Shown here one piece after another: positions 36,507 through 49,546 of a stretch of DNA of 64,000 bases. Source of the DNA: Triglochin maritima (taxonomy: Eukaryota > Streptophyta > Magnoliopsida > Alismatales > Juncaginaceae); the NCBI GenBank assembly GCA_963682175.1, contig OY821784.1, positions 35,197,621 through 35,261,620 of the forward strand. Direction: 5' to 3'. The position numbers and the translations under genes are program-made. Each line of letters opens with the position of its first letter. Within the stretch, counting starts at the first letter, position 1. Below the pieces are notes generated by a model. That model was given only the letters and a program-made list of their open reading frames with translations. It made no database searches and was not told the origin of the DNA.

Positions 36507-38357
36507 TGAAAGAAATGTGTTCTAAAAGTTTTACTTTTATATGTCAATTATTATGAATTGAATGTGCAAACATTTTATTCATTGATTAATGTATTCGTTT
36601 TTTGGAAGTGTTTAGGAAGATACTATTGATCATTAACCGTAGAGCTCTAAAAGATAATGGTTTACATAAATCAAAAGTAATTCACAATCACGGTGGTTAA
36701 CATGAAACATTAATCACCGAGATAATATTGTCGTGTTGGTTAAAGAGTATTGTAGTTCTACGAATATTTAACAATACGAGTATATAAAAGAGGGAAATTG
36801 TTACTTTTATATATTGAACACACCTAGCAAGTGAAACATTATGGAATTGTGTTATGTGTTATTAATATTTTCACTGTGTCTTGAATCCTAAGATATGAGA
36901 CTTATGTCTTTTCACACACGAATTGTTTAATTTGATTATTGTCAAAAACTATCAATGAGTATAGTGATAAATACAATAATTAGTTGAACACAACTTTTGC
37001 TGAAAAATATAGTAAGTTAAAAGATTATCATTGCACATCTTTACTTGAGTGATGATATTAGTGGTCCCCTTGTGAAATTATAATGTGCACAATGTGACTT
37101 GTGTTAACTTACATATTTATAATTAGCTTAAGAGATCAAAAAATGAATATATAATACAAATGTGACATATTTATATTTTGTATAATATGCTTAATATCAT
37201 GAGACAATTGATAGACACAAGTGATATTTTACATATAACTAAGTGAATCGTGTTTGGTTCGAGTGAGCAAAACATATTTGTTATTTGAGTAACTATAATG
37301 TGTAACTAGAGACCGATTATAGTTTATGATATAAAATGTTTTATATCATTGTCAAGAAATCTTAGATCATCCTATAAGTCGCATCACCAAACTGGGAAAC
37401 AAGAAATATGATTTTATATTTTATACGATGTATTAAGTTTCATGTGTTATGAAATAATATACATGTGGTAAAATAATAAAATCAATATGTCATAAAAAAC
37501 ATAGTTAGAATAATAAATAAAATTGTATGAGATGTGTATATATTATGGGGTATAATGTTTTAACATTATATATAATAATATATTACATGATATAATGTGT
37601 TCTACATCATTATAACATATGAATTTACAAAAACCCCAAAGTCCAAAAATTGTTGGAGTCAAAAATAGTGAAAAATGTTTTTGCATATAGTGATAAGAGA
37701 ATTTTTACTTATTAATGACTGGATTTAATTCACATTGGTCAAATGTAGTTACGGGATGTTGATGTGGCAAAATAAACAAGAGATCATGTGGAAAGTAGTT
37801 TGCATATGATGTGGTTTAGTGGAAATGTAAGGAAGAGATCATGTGTAAGTGGTTTGCATGTGTAGTGGAGAGATTAATAAGAGATCATGTGTAAGTGGTT
37901 TGCACACGATGTGGGTTAGAGGAAATCTTATAAATAAGTCTCTCATCCCTTCTTTTCTCTCCCATTTTTCCATCATTCCATCCAAAATTTTCTTAGTATT
38001 AATTGTGTGCTACAGATTAATTTCTTTGGAGCATAGAATGAGTTATTAGCTATATTTTAACATTGATTTAGAGATAGATTGGTTAGCTCATTTCTCTCTA
38101 ATCTTTTTAGAGTTTTGTGAACACTTAGAGATGAATCAGGGGATGATACAACGCGCAACGTAACTCTGGATCTTTATATAGGTTTTAGAGAATCTTTGAG
38201 TATGATCATCTTCCATTTATTTTAATATATACGTAGATTACATTGTATTAAAATAAAATATATAATAATGTACATGAAATCATCAAAAATATGAAAATCG
38301 ATCTTGAATGCTTGTAAAATTTAAAATATATACATACATACGAGCACGAAATCTTAC
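36507..38357 (+). mobile_element. LTR family A, copy 2 (lacks the palindrome block)
   Basis: Collinear with 5703-7872 from TGAAAGAAATGTGTTC to about CTTACG; TATA box at 37928-37936. About 1.85 kb. The stretch corresponding to 6840-7140 is missing: sequence passes from CCCCAAAGTCC directly to AATAGTGAAAAATG. No TSD found. Confidence 0.75.
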
Positions 38358-39407
38358 GGTTTTGCACTTATATTTCCATATATTCTCAAATAACTTCCGT
38401 CTAATCCTATGTCTAATTCTCAAAGTACACCTTTAATTAAAATTATAAGATTAAAAAAACGCACCCTACTTAATTATTTTATAGATTCACAAAAATGTAT
38501 AAATAGTTTTATTGAAAATATTACATATCATAAAATTATTTATAGTAATATATTTCAAACTTAATATTGTCTTGTTAATAAATTATAGTTATTTTTTTTA
38601 AATTTCCAATAGATTCTAGTGACATGCAAAAATAACAGATATTTTGTCAAAAGAAAGACTATTTTATCATTTTTTCAGTTGGTTTTCTTTTAACTATAGA
38701 AAACATTTTAGGCACTTTCCAAGTAGACAAACAAGATCTAAAAAGTTGCAAATACAATCCAAAGAGAATTTTAGAGATAGAAGGAGAACGCCAGAGAGAT
38801 ACAAGGGGAATTCCAGAGAGGGAAAAAGTGAGATATGTACAGAAACGACATTTTTCTTTCTCTCTCTAGAATTCTTTCTCTTTCTCTGTGGAACCTTTTC
38901 AATTTCTAATTAACATTTGTGGAATAGATATATAAATTTCTAAATAGGCCAAAAATGTTTATACGATCAAAAATGTAGAAGTAGTCATAGATGTTCTACA
39001 TGTCAATTTTCTTGGGGGATATGTGAAACAGGAGATAATTTTTTTTCCGAATCTTTGTTTCACATAATAAAATCTGACATGCATTCATATGTAATTACAA
39101 CTTAGTGGTTCGGCATAGCAAGAAGATCAACCTTTCTTTCTTCTTCTAAATCTATTTTATTCCTGTTCGTGGTGCTAATTTACTGTCTTAATCTCATAGT
39201 TATGCCCCCTTTTAGTTATGCACTTAAAACCTTAAGAATATAGTGATAAAGATGCATGACAATGGTAAAAGTAGTCTAAATATGTGTAAAAAGAAGAAGA
39301 AAAAAATAGTATTTATAGCCACGTGAATAAAAAATGGTATGCTAAGATTTACAGTTAATTTCATTACTTTGAAACCGTCCCACTATTTTTCCATAAGAAT
39401 ACTGTAA
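38358..39407. other. AT-rich spacer
   Basis: No gene or element end recognised. Confidence 0.5.
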
Positions 39408-41604
39408 CATCCCGAAACAGCGGAAAATTTAAAAATTCATAGACAAGATCAAGAGCACAATAATCAAGGCGGGACTGTTACTTTTCATAAATAAATAGGC
39501 GGTGCACCATAATACATCAGAGTTTGCCAAAATGAAAACATGATTACAACAAAACGACAAAGGAAGATAAACGTAATCATGTGGACCTCAGTGGTCTAAC
39601 TAGAGGATCCGACTCCAAACGCGAGCGCCCGCCGATCACCACCCCACTGGACCTACTGCGGTCCTGAAAATATATAACAACAATGCCTGAGTTTCCAGAA
39701 GGAAACCCCGTATGCCAACTCACCTATATATGCATGCATTACACAATGAACCTATCATACTAGTAGCATGTCATGGCATCGACAGAAATGGAAAACAGTT
39801 CCCCCGAAGGGTAAAACAGGACATCAGTCCGACAATCAATCATCGGGTCTCCCGAGGAGACCTACTGCAGGCACATGCAGTCTAGTAGCCCGCGACATCG
39901 CACCCCCCACACGCAGCTACACTACTCAAGGGTTCGGCAGGGAGCCTCTGTCACGTCTACGCGCCGATAGAAACAGATCTGTAAATCTCAGTGGTCGGGG
40001 CCACAGGGACCAACGGGGCCGTCGCCCGGAAGGTATAACAACATCATCTCGGTAGGTGCCCAGCCGAGGAAAACAACAAGCCGGCACTGCCTCGGCCCAA
40101 CAATCATCATCGCCGGCACAACCTCGGCGGCATCACCGGCACAGCATCGGTGGTCCATCACAACAGTCCGGCACAGCATCGGACAGATCCAGACCGAAGT
40201 CTGTCAGGTCATCAGGCTCCTCGAGCCGCGAACACCAACCGCGCCGCTATAACAGCAGGGCAGCGACCTCCGTAGCCCGTGGGCCGGTAGTCACCTCACC
40301 CAACGCCAGTTGCGTGCCCGCACAACATCAATACTGGGATCCGCGATCCCTCAGGCCTGCTATACTACAAAGTGCCAACAACCATCTCAAAAGTCACGGT
40401 CCATACATGGAGGTGACGCGTCCCGAACACCCACACTCTTCCCAACGGCGGTCCCTGGGCAGGCACGCATCACGCGCCCACCGTCACCTCCCGGCTCACG
40501 CACAAGGCGAGGACACGGGTTTCCGTGGACAAAGTTGGCGTTCAAAAAGGGAACCAGGAATTCTGTCCTGGGCCCAAACGGTCGACCGGAAGAGGTGATT
40601 CGGTCGACCGGTTCCAGAAAGGAATCGGTCGACCGTACTCCTAAAACGGTCTACCGCTGCGCTCATAACAGAACCCCCCAACGGTCGAACAAGGGTCTAA
40701 AACCGGTCGACCGAACGAGGTCAAAATCCGGAGTCTGGTCAACATAGAAATCCACTCTATCGGTCGACCGACTCAGGGGTCTCGGTCGACCGAAAACAGA
40801 CAGGGTCAACCTATTATTCTAAGTCATATAATCGGTCGAACGCAACATACAATCGGTCGAACAACAAACGATCGGTCGAACGAAACATGCAAACTAACAG
40901 GTACACTTAAGTTCCGGTCGAACACAACAAGGACCGGTCGACCGACAACAGGTAGAAAAATCCCAACTCACCAGCAATAATGCACTACCGGTCGACCGCC
41001 CCAAGGCATCGTTCGACCGGTGAAGGTTAAAGTCGGGCAAACAGTGCTAAAACGGTCGACCGCCCGAAGGATCCGGTCGACCGTTGGTCGTCTTCAACCT
41101 CGCGCCAGCCGAGGATTTTAGAAGAAACGCGTCGCTGGAGAGGTCTCCGACCTCCCCCGACTCGACCAACGCATCCCTCACATGAGGGTAATAAACAAAC
41201 CACACTAAGGAGCGGCATACCTCAACCACTACGACGAAACGCCGGAGCTCCGCTCACGCACGTCGCCTCCGGTGATCTCCTCGTGCGCTCCACTCCGCAC
41301 CTCTCCTGTCTGGACCGCTTCACACCTCACGCCGACGCAGCCTCCTCCGCCTGAGCTTGGGTGACTGAGGAAGAAGGTGTGTGTGTGGTGAGAATGGATG
41401 AAGAAGGAATGAGAAAGAAGATGAAAGGAGAAAAAGGAGAGGGCTTATTAAAACCCGGTGCTACAGTAACCGACCCTTCACCTTCCCATGCAGACACCTG
41501 CAACCCCACTTCCCCATGCACCCACACAACCTCATGCAAAGCCACCTTAATCCTCCTCTAATCCAAGTTTAATCCTAATCTAGGGTTAGGGTTCTAGCAA
41601 ATAC
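39408..41604 (-). mobile_element. LTR family B, copy 2: solo LTR with AATAC TSD
   Basis: 39413-41599 (2187 bases) begins TGTAACATCCCG and ends TTCTAGCA, flanked by identical AATAC (39408-39412 and 41600-41604). Homologous to 26928-30182 but without the nested LTR and with a shorter minisatellite. Holds ten exact CGGTCGACCG sites. Confidence 0.92.
40579..41083. repeat. CGGTCGACCG palindrome cluster 3
   Basis: Exact copies start at 40579, 40601, 40626, 40704, 40761, 40783, 40935, 40989, 41053 and 41074. Near copies CGGTCGAAC at 40833-40930 read as decayed or one-sided versions. Confidence 0.9.
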
Positions 41605-42543
41605 CATCGTGATAAACATATTCAAATATTCATTACTTGAATGTAAATACATATGGACCTTATAGTGGATGATCATAATTCGTAACCACAATTGATATTG
41701 ACCTTCTGCCCACTTACTCCTTTGCCTTCCTTACAAGTCCATTTTCTATCCCATCAACCCAAAGTTGGCTTCATGGCTTCAAGCCTTCAACCCCCTCCAT
41801 TAGACCATCCATGATTTATTAATCATTTCATCACAAACCACTCCAACAAAGCAAGTATTTAATAGAAGTGTGACAACAACAATGTAGCAATAAATCAATG
41901 ATGACATCTACAAACAAAGAAAATATCCCATAAATTAACAAGTACACACAAACATAAGGCTACATTAATATTTACTACACGAGACTACAAGAGTAATAAC
42001 AATATTGTAGCAATAAATCAATGGTGACCACTGCAAACAAGGGAAGATCAAATATACATATATTTAACTTTTGTAATATTATAAATAAATAAAAAGAACA
42101 CATGGAAAAACTAAAATTAAATATTTAACTTTTGTAACTAAAGAATGACGTCCAACCAATATATTTTCCTACTAATCAGAAATTTGTTTAATCCATTTTC
42201 ACGTAAGTTTGCAGCACTATTAGAAAAAGATAAAAAGGTTTAAGCACTCCAAGATAGACAGATCCTACAATTTCTTATTTCCAAGAAGTGTAAAACGCAA
42301 AGTCGCCTACACGTGGAACTTAACTACTAGTTTGCATTAATAACACACGCCTAATTAATAATGCGATTTCATACCACATAGAATGAAATAACTCCATAAA
42401 CTAACTCATTCTCACAACCTTACTTATTAACTATTATGTCACGTAGCGCCTAATAAATGGAATAGTACTGAATAATATGGTTTGAACAACAAGAACAAAT
42501 CTGATCCAATACATTGACTAAGAAAACTCCACACCCCACCCAC
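41605..42543. other. Upstream region of the DUF620 gene
   Basis: AT-rich. No element recognised. Short ATTTAACTTTTGTAA repeats at 42061 and 42122. Confidence 0.45.
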
Positions 42544-42598
42544 TACATATATTCACAACACCAAGCAGAAGAAACCCAGAGAGAGAGAAGTGAGAGGG
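42544..42598 (+). promoter_or_regulatory. Candidate TATA and leader of the DUF620 gene
   Basis: TACATATATT at 42544-42553 lies 46 bases before the start codon, followed by a CAACACCAAG start-like stretch and a GAGAGAGAAG purine tract. Confidence 0.35.
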
Positions 42599-45500
42599 AT
42601 GGGTCAGCTTTCTCCGGTTCCTGAAGAACCAATCGAAGAAGATGATGAAGAGAAGAGAGCAAGATCCAAGAAGCATTCTTGGAGCAAATGGATAAAGTTC
42701 AAGCCAATCTTCTCACTCCTCTCCACCCCCAAGAAATCAAATCTTAGAATCCTACTTAGTGTCTTGGCTTGTCCTCTCTCTCCAATCTCCATTCCACCCT
42801 CTCTTCCTCTCCATGTACGTATAATTCGCGGAAAAGCAAAATTCATTCATGTTTTTTTAATTATCATACATATAGTAGTAAAAAAGTAATACACGGTGCA
42901 ATATGATTGTAATTTATACAGGTGTCCTCGAAGGCTCAGTACATAATTCAGCAATTCCGTGCGACAACCACAAGGGGTGTGGCTATGGAGAGTGCCATGA
43001 AGAGTTTGTATGCCTCTGGTAAGGTGGTGATGTCTATGGCGTCACCATCACCGGAGGAGAGCACGTCGGCTAGGCATAGAGGGAGCTTTGTGTTGTGGCA
43101 AATGGAGCCAAGGATGTGGCTAGTGGAATTGGTGGTTGATGGTTGGAAAGTTACGGCCGGTAGCGACGCTAAGGTGGCCTGGCGAAACACGCCGTGGATT
43201 GGCACCCACGCCGCCCCGGGAGGCGTGCGACCGCTCCGACGGGCTCTACAAGTAAGTACAAGTCATCATTTTTGGTTTGAAATTGTAAAAAGTTTTATGT
43301 TTGGTCTAATGTCACATTATTAATTTTATGGTTCTGACTCTTATAAATGGAATATGATTTTAACCCTTATAACTTATAGCCTTGACCTTAGGTTAGCAAA
43401 AGTAATGACCTACTATTGTTTGTATCCGTATAAGCAATTTGCTTTCAAAAGGAAAACCATCGAGCGATTTTTTTATGAATATACACCTATATATCTCTGC
43501 CTTAAAAAAAATAAGTAACTAAGTTTATTTGGGTTTATCCTAAAATTAGGGTTGTCAATTTTACACGAAACACGATAACACGACACGAAAACGACACGAA
43601 GTTAGCGGATATGGATTGAGAATTTGAACACGATTAATAAATGGGTTGGATACGGCAACACGATTATTAAATGGGTTGGATATGGATTTCTGCTGCAAAA
43701 ACGATTAACACGATTAAGACACGATAAAACACGATAAGTAATTGGGTAATTAGGCACACGATTACGAATACGACACGATTAATACACGACTAATACCGAC
43801 AAGTCTATAAGTAATATATAAGTTATAAATTATAATAAACAAATTCTAATAACTGAATGCCATATTTATAATTTTACCAATTATATATATAATTGGTTTG
43901 AAACTTTGAAGTTTGAACTCTGAACTCTGAACGAGTGGATAATTGTGTGTTAAACGTGTGTTAAATGGTGTAAACGGTAGCGGTGTTAAACGTGTACACG
44001 AAGTAACCCGTTTAATAGTCGGGTATAAACGGGTTGGATATGGCAACACGATTATAAATGGGTTGGATACGGCAGAAATTTAGCAACACGATTATTAAAT
44101 GGGTCGGATACGGCACAACACCTAGAGCTTATATATAGGAGTTGACACGACACGATTAGCACACGACACGACACGATTGACAGCCCTACCTAAAATACTA
44201 ATGTGGTATGTTACTATTGGATTGTTTTGTTATGATTTTTGACATGTCTTGGAAGAATAACATCAGTTAGTAAAAAAAATTGTGAACCAAGAATTGGTGA
44301 CTTTCATGGTCAAAATGAATTGTTTTTTAAATGTTAAGCTATATGAGGGTGATTTCCCAACCTTCTTAAGTACACATTTGTAAATTAACAGTGATGATAT
44401 TGAATTTTTTTGTTGCTTAAAATTTAAGAAGCAAAAAATTGAAGGATATGATAGTGATGGTTATAATTATTTTTGTTAGTGCCTTGTGGTGTTGTTAGGG
44501 GGTTGTGTTCAAGGGGACGTCGGCCGGGTCGTCGTAATTTTTTAATGTTTTTTTGGTTTGATTTTTTTAAATTTTTTGTTTGAATCTTTTTAAAAAAATT
44601 CAAGATGGATCCCGAAATAATGTGGATGAGATAGAGATATTGTGGTGAGTTGTGGTTAAGATGTGAATAATATAGGAAAAAGAAGAAATGAGTTGGGGGA
44701 GAAAGAAAACTGATGTGGAAGAGAGAAAATACTCATGATCAGATCGTCCGGATCATAATTACGGATGTCCTTAGTGTTCTACTTCAGTTTCTTTTTGTCT
44801 GGGTGGTTAAGTTGTTACGTCTTTGTTGCTTTTATAGTTGCATTGGTCCATACGTGTGCTAAATGTTTTTTTGTAGATTTGCTTTTCTTTCAGATCCACT
44901 TTTATTCATTCATTGCATCCTATCTTTTTAGATTTGGAGGTTTCTGTCCATTCCTTTGTTAGCTTGGAATTTCATGATGTGATGTTTTGGGAATATTGCA
45001 GGCAAAATATTTTCACGTTCTTTTGTGAAAGTTGCAAAATATTTTCTTGTTGTTTTGGTTGTCACAGTCAGTGAAAGCTCACTGCACTACTACATGCACG
45101 ACAGCACGAGCTTCCTTGTCCCCCCCCCCCCCCCCCCCCCATATTGGAGTCGTACAAGTTCTCCTGAAAAATGATATCATATCTTAATTTGTTTGAAAAT
45201 TATATGCTGGCTCAATTGATCGCCAAAATATCTTCAACCATATGTTGCATAAACAAATCTCTCTAGTCTACGTGGTCTTTCATTATATAACTCCTATTGA
45301 AAAAATGGTTGCATTTTTAGGAGTAGTTTTCCACTATTTTGTAAAGAAAACTAAGTAGGATTGTAAATTGCCGGGTTTGACCCACCTTCTCGTCCCGCCT
45401 ATTGCGGATTGCGGTTGCGGGGTGATCTCTTTGTATTTAGTTTTAAAAACATACATAAATTTATTTTTTATATCTAACTTTAATCAAAATGAAAATGTTA

Positions 45501-47494
45501 AGAAAAATGAAAATGTTAAGAGTAATCTGTCTAAACCGTCCCACCCGTCCTGTTTAACTTAGGCGGAACGGATATTGGTGGAGCAAAAACTCACTCCACT
45601 TAAATCCCTAAATCTAACCCACTCTGTCAACATTTTATAGCCATACAACAAATTTATGATCAAGAACAGTGCAATCATTAAGACCAAACAGTTAGAACAG
45701 TGCAATCATTAAGACCAAACAGTTAGACTACTATTCAATTTTTTTGAAAAAAAACTCAAACTAATTTAGTCGGCTGACTTTTATTCTTGGATAGTGAAAT
45801 CGTAAATCTTACCACACAAGGGTGTCACGTTTTGTAGTTTAGATATAGTATGTTGGTAAAAACTTATAAAACTAACTGAAAATTAATTTATTTAAAAAAA
45901 AAATTATATTTGTTTAGTTATATTTCAACATGTAACTCACGATTTGGGATTTGTTCTCTATTCTAAGCTGATTGAAGATTAAAAATCCATCAACTGAGTT
46001 AGCTTCAATTAAAGCTAAAAAATACATTAGGATTATAATTAAAAAACATAGACATGCATATTACCACTTAATTTAACAAAAGGTTAAATATGGCCCCCTT
46101 ATATTTTAAATATCATAGTCAATAGAATGAAATTTAAATTGGGTCCCTTAAATTCTAAAATATCATAGTCAATAGAACGAAACACAATGAATTTTATGTG
46201 CTATCATTTGGAGGATATTTATGTATCTTCGTAACCATGTCAACAGCCATTTAGTTACAGCACACAACACTAGAACTTGAGCTCTACCCTCGTGCAGCTT
46301 TTGAACATCATGCTTTACTTCTTAATTTCCCACTAAATCAATAAATGTATAGATGGTCTTAATTATGAAGGTCAAATAGCTAGTCAAAGAAATAAGAGAG
46401 AATTACATTGAGAGTTTACAGACATGCAGCAATCTGCTGCATATATCCTGACAGACTGCTGAATTGTCCATCTAACTATATGGTAGGTGGTGAAGTAAAT
46501 AAGCAAATTAGTTTGATGTAATAAATGAGCATGCATGTGCCTTCTGGCACACAAATGTTCAGTTTCCCTGAATCCGCTCAAACTGGTGAACTAATAAAAC
46601 ACAAAGCTCCTGTATTGACTATCTCCTAACAGGATTCCTGGATTTTACTATTTTAATATTGGAGTTGTCAGAAGATGTAAAATAAATAGTTGGTCACTAA
46701 AAACTTAAAAGTATTTTGTGTTTACAAGTTGTGGGATCAAATCCTTTTGGACGTAAGTTTACGGATAGAACTCTTATCACTTCTTAATAGAAATAATCAA
46801 GATCGTATCAAAGCAGCGATGTGAGTTATAATAATTAGAATAAAGTAGTGGTCTGGATAATTTCCCCTCCGCCCAACATATTCGATGTGGATAATACCAA
46901 TGATGCTTGTCTCTTCTAAATTTTCCCATGAACCTGATAAGCGAGTTTATACAATAATATAGTTGTACACTTGGGCTTAACAATTATAACTTATATTACT
47001 TGTAGGGATTGAATCCTTCCATCATAATGTCAATTTTCTCGTCTGCCCAATACATGGGCGAGAAATGGATTGAAGGTGAAAGTTGCTTCGCTTTGATGTT
47101 AGAAGTCGATCAATCAACTCTTTTGAAAAGAAGTGATAGTACTGCTGAGATCATAAAACATGTCATGGTTGGGCACTTCAGCCAAAGAAGTGGGCTCTTG
47201 GTGCACCTCGAGGACTTCCAATTGACTAGGATCCAGACTCTTGGGGGCCAACCTATTTATTGGGAAACCAACATGGCATCCTCAATCCGAGACTACCGGT
47301 CGACCGATTCAGGAATGCTGATTGCCCATTCCGGCCAAACGATATTGAATATGATGAGGTTCGGACAAGGTATTAAGGATCACCATGAAACCATGAGGAT
47401 GGAAGAAGAATGGAACATACACGATGTTGCGTTTAACGTGCCTGGATTATCTGTGGACACCTTTGCCCCACCAGAAGAGATCAAGAGATCATAG
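42599..47494 (+). CDS. DUF620-family protein, 3 exons
   Basis: Exons 42599-42814, 42922-43251 and 47006-47494; all GT-AG and phase 0; 1035 bases, 344 residues. Exon 1 starts MGQLSPVPEEPIEEDDEEKR and has a Ser/Pro-rich stretch. Exon 2 has AQYIIQQFRATT, FVLWQMEPRMWLVELVVDG and a linker ending RPLRRALQ. Exon 3 has the conserved GLNPSIIMSIFSSAQYMGEK, RSDSTAEIIKHVMVGHFSQRSG, YWETNMASSIRDYRS and WNIHDVAFNVPGLSVDTF-PPEE blocks. These match the plant-only DUF620 family, whose biochemical role I do not know. Slightly shorter than usual members (roughly 380-470, from memory). No lesions seen. Intron 2 (3754 bases) carries a hAT MITE and a probable second MITE. Confidence 0.92.
43539..44196. mobile_element. 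hAT MITE in DUF620 intron 2
   Basis: 43547-44188 (642 bases) starts TAGGGTTGTCAAT and ends ATTGACAGCCCTA, flanked by a perfect 8-bp TSD, CCTAAAAT (43539-43546 and 44189-44196). The interior is made of ACACGATTA / GGGTTGGATACGGCAAC repeats. No transposase. Confidence 0.93.
44505..44779. mobile_element. Probable MITE in DUF620 intron 2
   Basis: 44511-44773 starts AAGGGGACGTCGG and ends CGGATGTCCTTA (imperfect inverted repeat), between direct repeats GTGTTC (44505-44510 and 44774-44779). It shares GATCCCGAAAT and GAGAGA blocks with the Harbinger-like MITE at 25002. Superfamily uncertain. Confidence 0.5.
45121..45140. repeat. Poly-C tract
   Basis: An uninterrupted run of 20 C at 45121-45140; length may be unreliable. 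Confidence 0.9.
45666..45728. repeat. 31-32 bp tandem duplication
   Basis: ACAGTGCAATCATTAAGACC followed by AAACAGTTAGA occurs twice head to tail. Confidence 0.85.
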
Positions 47495-48317
47495 TATTCT
47501 CTGGAGACGATCAAGGTACTGATCCAAGTCTTAGAAGTGACAATTAGGGTGTTGATTTTGCTTCTCTAGCTAACTAAAGAGTTTGCAGTACTTAGCTTTG
47601 TGAATGGCATCAAGCTTTGTAATCTATGGATGGTTTGCAAATATTTTAATAAGAAGATGCGAAGAAGAAACCTTTAACAAAGTAAATATGAAATTAGAGT
47701 TCAGTTTTCAAGTAGCAATTAATTTGTTATAAATGTAAATGACGATCACTATTGAAATAACTCAAACAAAACACGGTGTGAGACAAGAATGTGGAATGAA
47801 ATTACTGAAAGATGAAATAACTCAAACAAAACACGGCATGAAACATGATTGAAAGCTACCACTTTTTTCATGCACACTTATGTAGACGAAAAAAATGTGA
47901 AAAAATCTAAGCTTTTTTCGTATGCTTTCATATAGATAGACTTCAGAAATTAAAAACATTTTTGTACTTAATTTAAGATGATTTTTCACTTATAAGCATA
48001 AAAAAGTCAAAAACTACGTACACTACCAAAAGATTATAGCATTTATTAAAGTTCTTAAGATTATTAAAAAAATTGTTATTTGCTTGGGTGCCACCAAGAA
48101 ATAACTAAATTGGTTTTATGGCACATGATTTTGACTATTTGACCTAATGTCATAGAAAAATCAAATTATTTATCTTAATGTCATAGGAAAACAAAATATT
48201 TATCTTTATGTCATTCCTCAATAAACTGTTAACTTTTCCGTTAACGTCCGTTAAGTATATTATTTTTTAATGGAAATTTTGCAGAATCACCCTGAATAAA
48301 CCAAAAAATCATTATAT
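47495..48317. other. DUF620 3' region and spacer
   Basis: The first ~200 bases are the probable 3' UTR (AATAAG near 47650). Then a short direct repeat, GATGAAATAACTCAAACAAA, near 47752 and 47811, and AT-rich sequence with three TTATCTTAATGTCATAGGAAAA-like words near 48150-48220. No gene. Confidence 0.45.
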
Positions 48318-48806
48318 GTGTTGTAAAAATTACAAACAAATTACTCAAAAAATTTATCTATACACTCATCTCTATCTTTCAACTTTCATTTCTTCTTTGT
48401 CTCTCACTAAACGTAATGGTTCCATTACTAAACTAATGAAATTTGATAATTTTTTAATTTTAAAAATACAAAATAAATAATTATTTGTTATTAAAAATCA
48501 TTTTTCTAATAAAAACTCATTTTTTATATGAAATGTGTTTTTCCAAAAATGTTTATTTTTAAAAAAAATCTTTTATCAATTATCAGATTTTTGTACTAAA
48601 ATATGAAAAATCATGAATATGAAATAAGATAAATAAAAATAAATAATTTTTAGAATTTTTTTTATCGAATTTCATTAGTTTAGTAATCGAGCCATTAAGT
48701 TTAGTGAGAGAAAAGAAGAAATGAAAGTTGAAAGATAGAGATGAGAGAGTGTATAGATAAATTTTTTGAATTTTTTTTTTTAATTTTTACAACACATAAT
48801 TTTCCG
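48318..48806. mobile_element. Foldback MITE-like inverted repeat
   Basis: Left arm 48318-48480 (TGTGTTGTAAAAATTACAAA ... TCTATACACTCATCTCTATC ... TTTCATTTCTTCTTTGTCTC) is matched in reverse complement by 48640-48806 (GAGAAAAGAAGAAATGAAAG ... GATGAGAGAGTGTATAGAT ... TTTTTACAACACATAAT). The loop is about 160 AT-rich bases. It abuts the transposon gene that starts at 48808; no TSD seen. Confidence 0.65.
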
Positions 48807-49397
48807 GAGTACCCCTTTCGGTCACTTCCTAGACCTTCCTAACATTATAACGGACAACGAAATAGTCTGTTGGTTCGTCGAACACTACGATGCGAAGGAG
48901 ATGGGGTTGAGAATAGGATCAGGGGTAGTTCCCCTTACACCTGGAGACGTTGCCCTAATTTTGGGCTTAAGTATGCATGGGAAGACCGTTGTGATGGAAC
49001 CATTGGGTGTACAGAGGCGAGAATGGGTGAACCTTGACAACACACAATTGTTAGGTCATCTGACGGCCACCAGTGTCATGGGCGAGACAGAGGAGTACGT
49101 TCGTCTCCTGATTTCTTTCATCTTCAACCATTTTTTGTTCTTTGATGGAACACTTCGACCGAAGCAATGGTTTGTGAACCATTTGAGGGACATCAGACGC
49201 ATAAACAGATACGCATGGGCACCAGCAGTTCACGGAGCCCTGGTTCGGGGCCTGAAGAAAGCCATCTTAGAACTGCAAGAGAGGAGAAAGGTAGAGAACT
49301 TCATTATGAGGCAGGGGAACGTCGACGGTTGTGTGGCAATACTACAAGTAAGCGTTTTTTGCTCTTTAAGTTATGCATTTGTTCGGTTTAAATTGTG

Positions 49398-49546
49398 AGT
49401 CTGTCCGGAATAAGTTGTTTGTCTGTTCATATTAAGTTGTGTGTCTGTCCAGATTAAATTGTGTGTCTGTTTGGAATAAGTTGTTCTCTGTTCAGAATAA
49501 GTTGTGTGTCTGTCTGGATTAAATTGTGTGTCTGTTCGGAATAAAT
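49398..49546. repeat. TTGTGTGTCTGTTCGGAATAAG minisatellite, block 1
   Basis: Tandem 22-24 bp units (GTTGTGTGTCTGTYCRGAWTAA). It directly follows the exon 1 donor of the Ulp1-type gene, is interrupted at 49547 by the hAT element, and continues at 50449. Confidence 0.92.

Noticed and set aside
47297..47306. CGGTCGACCG in DUF620 exon 3
   Set aside because: It encodes the conserved DYRS-T region of the protein; a lone site, best taken as chance.
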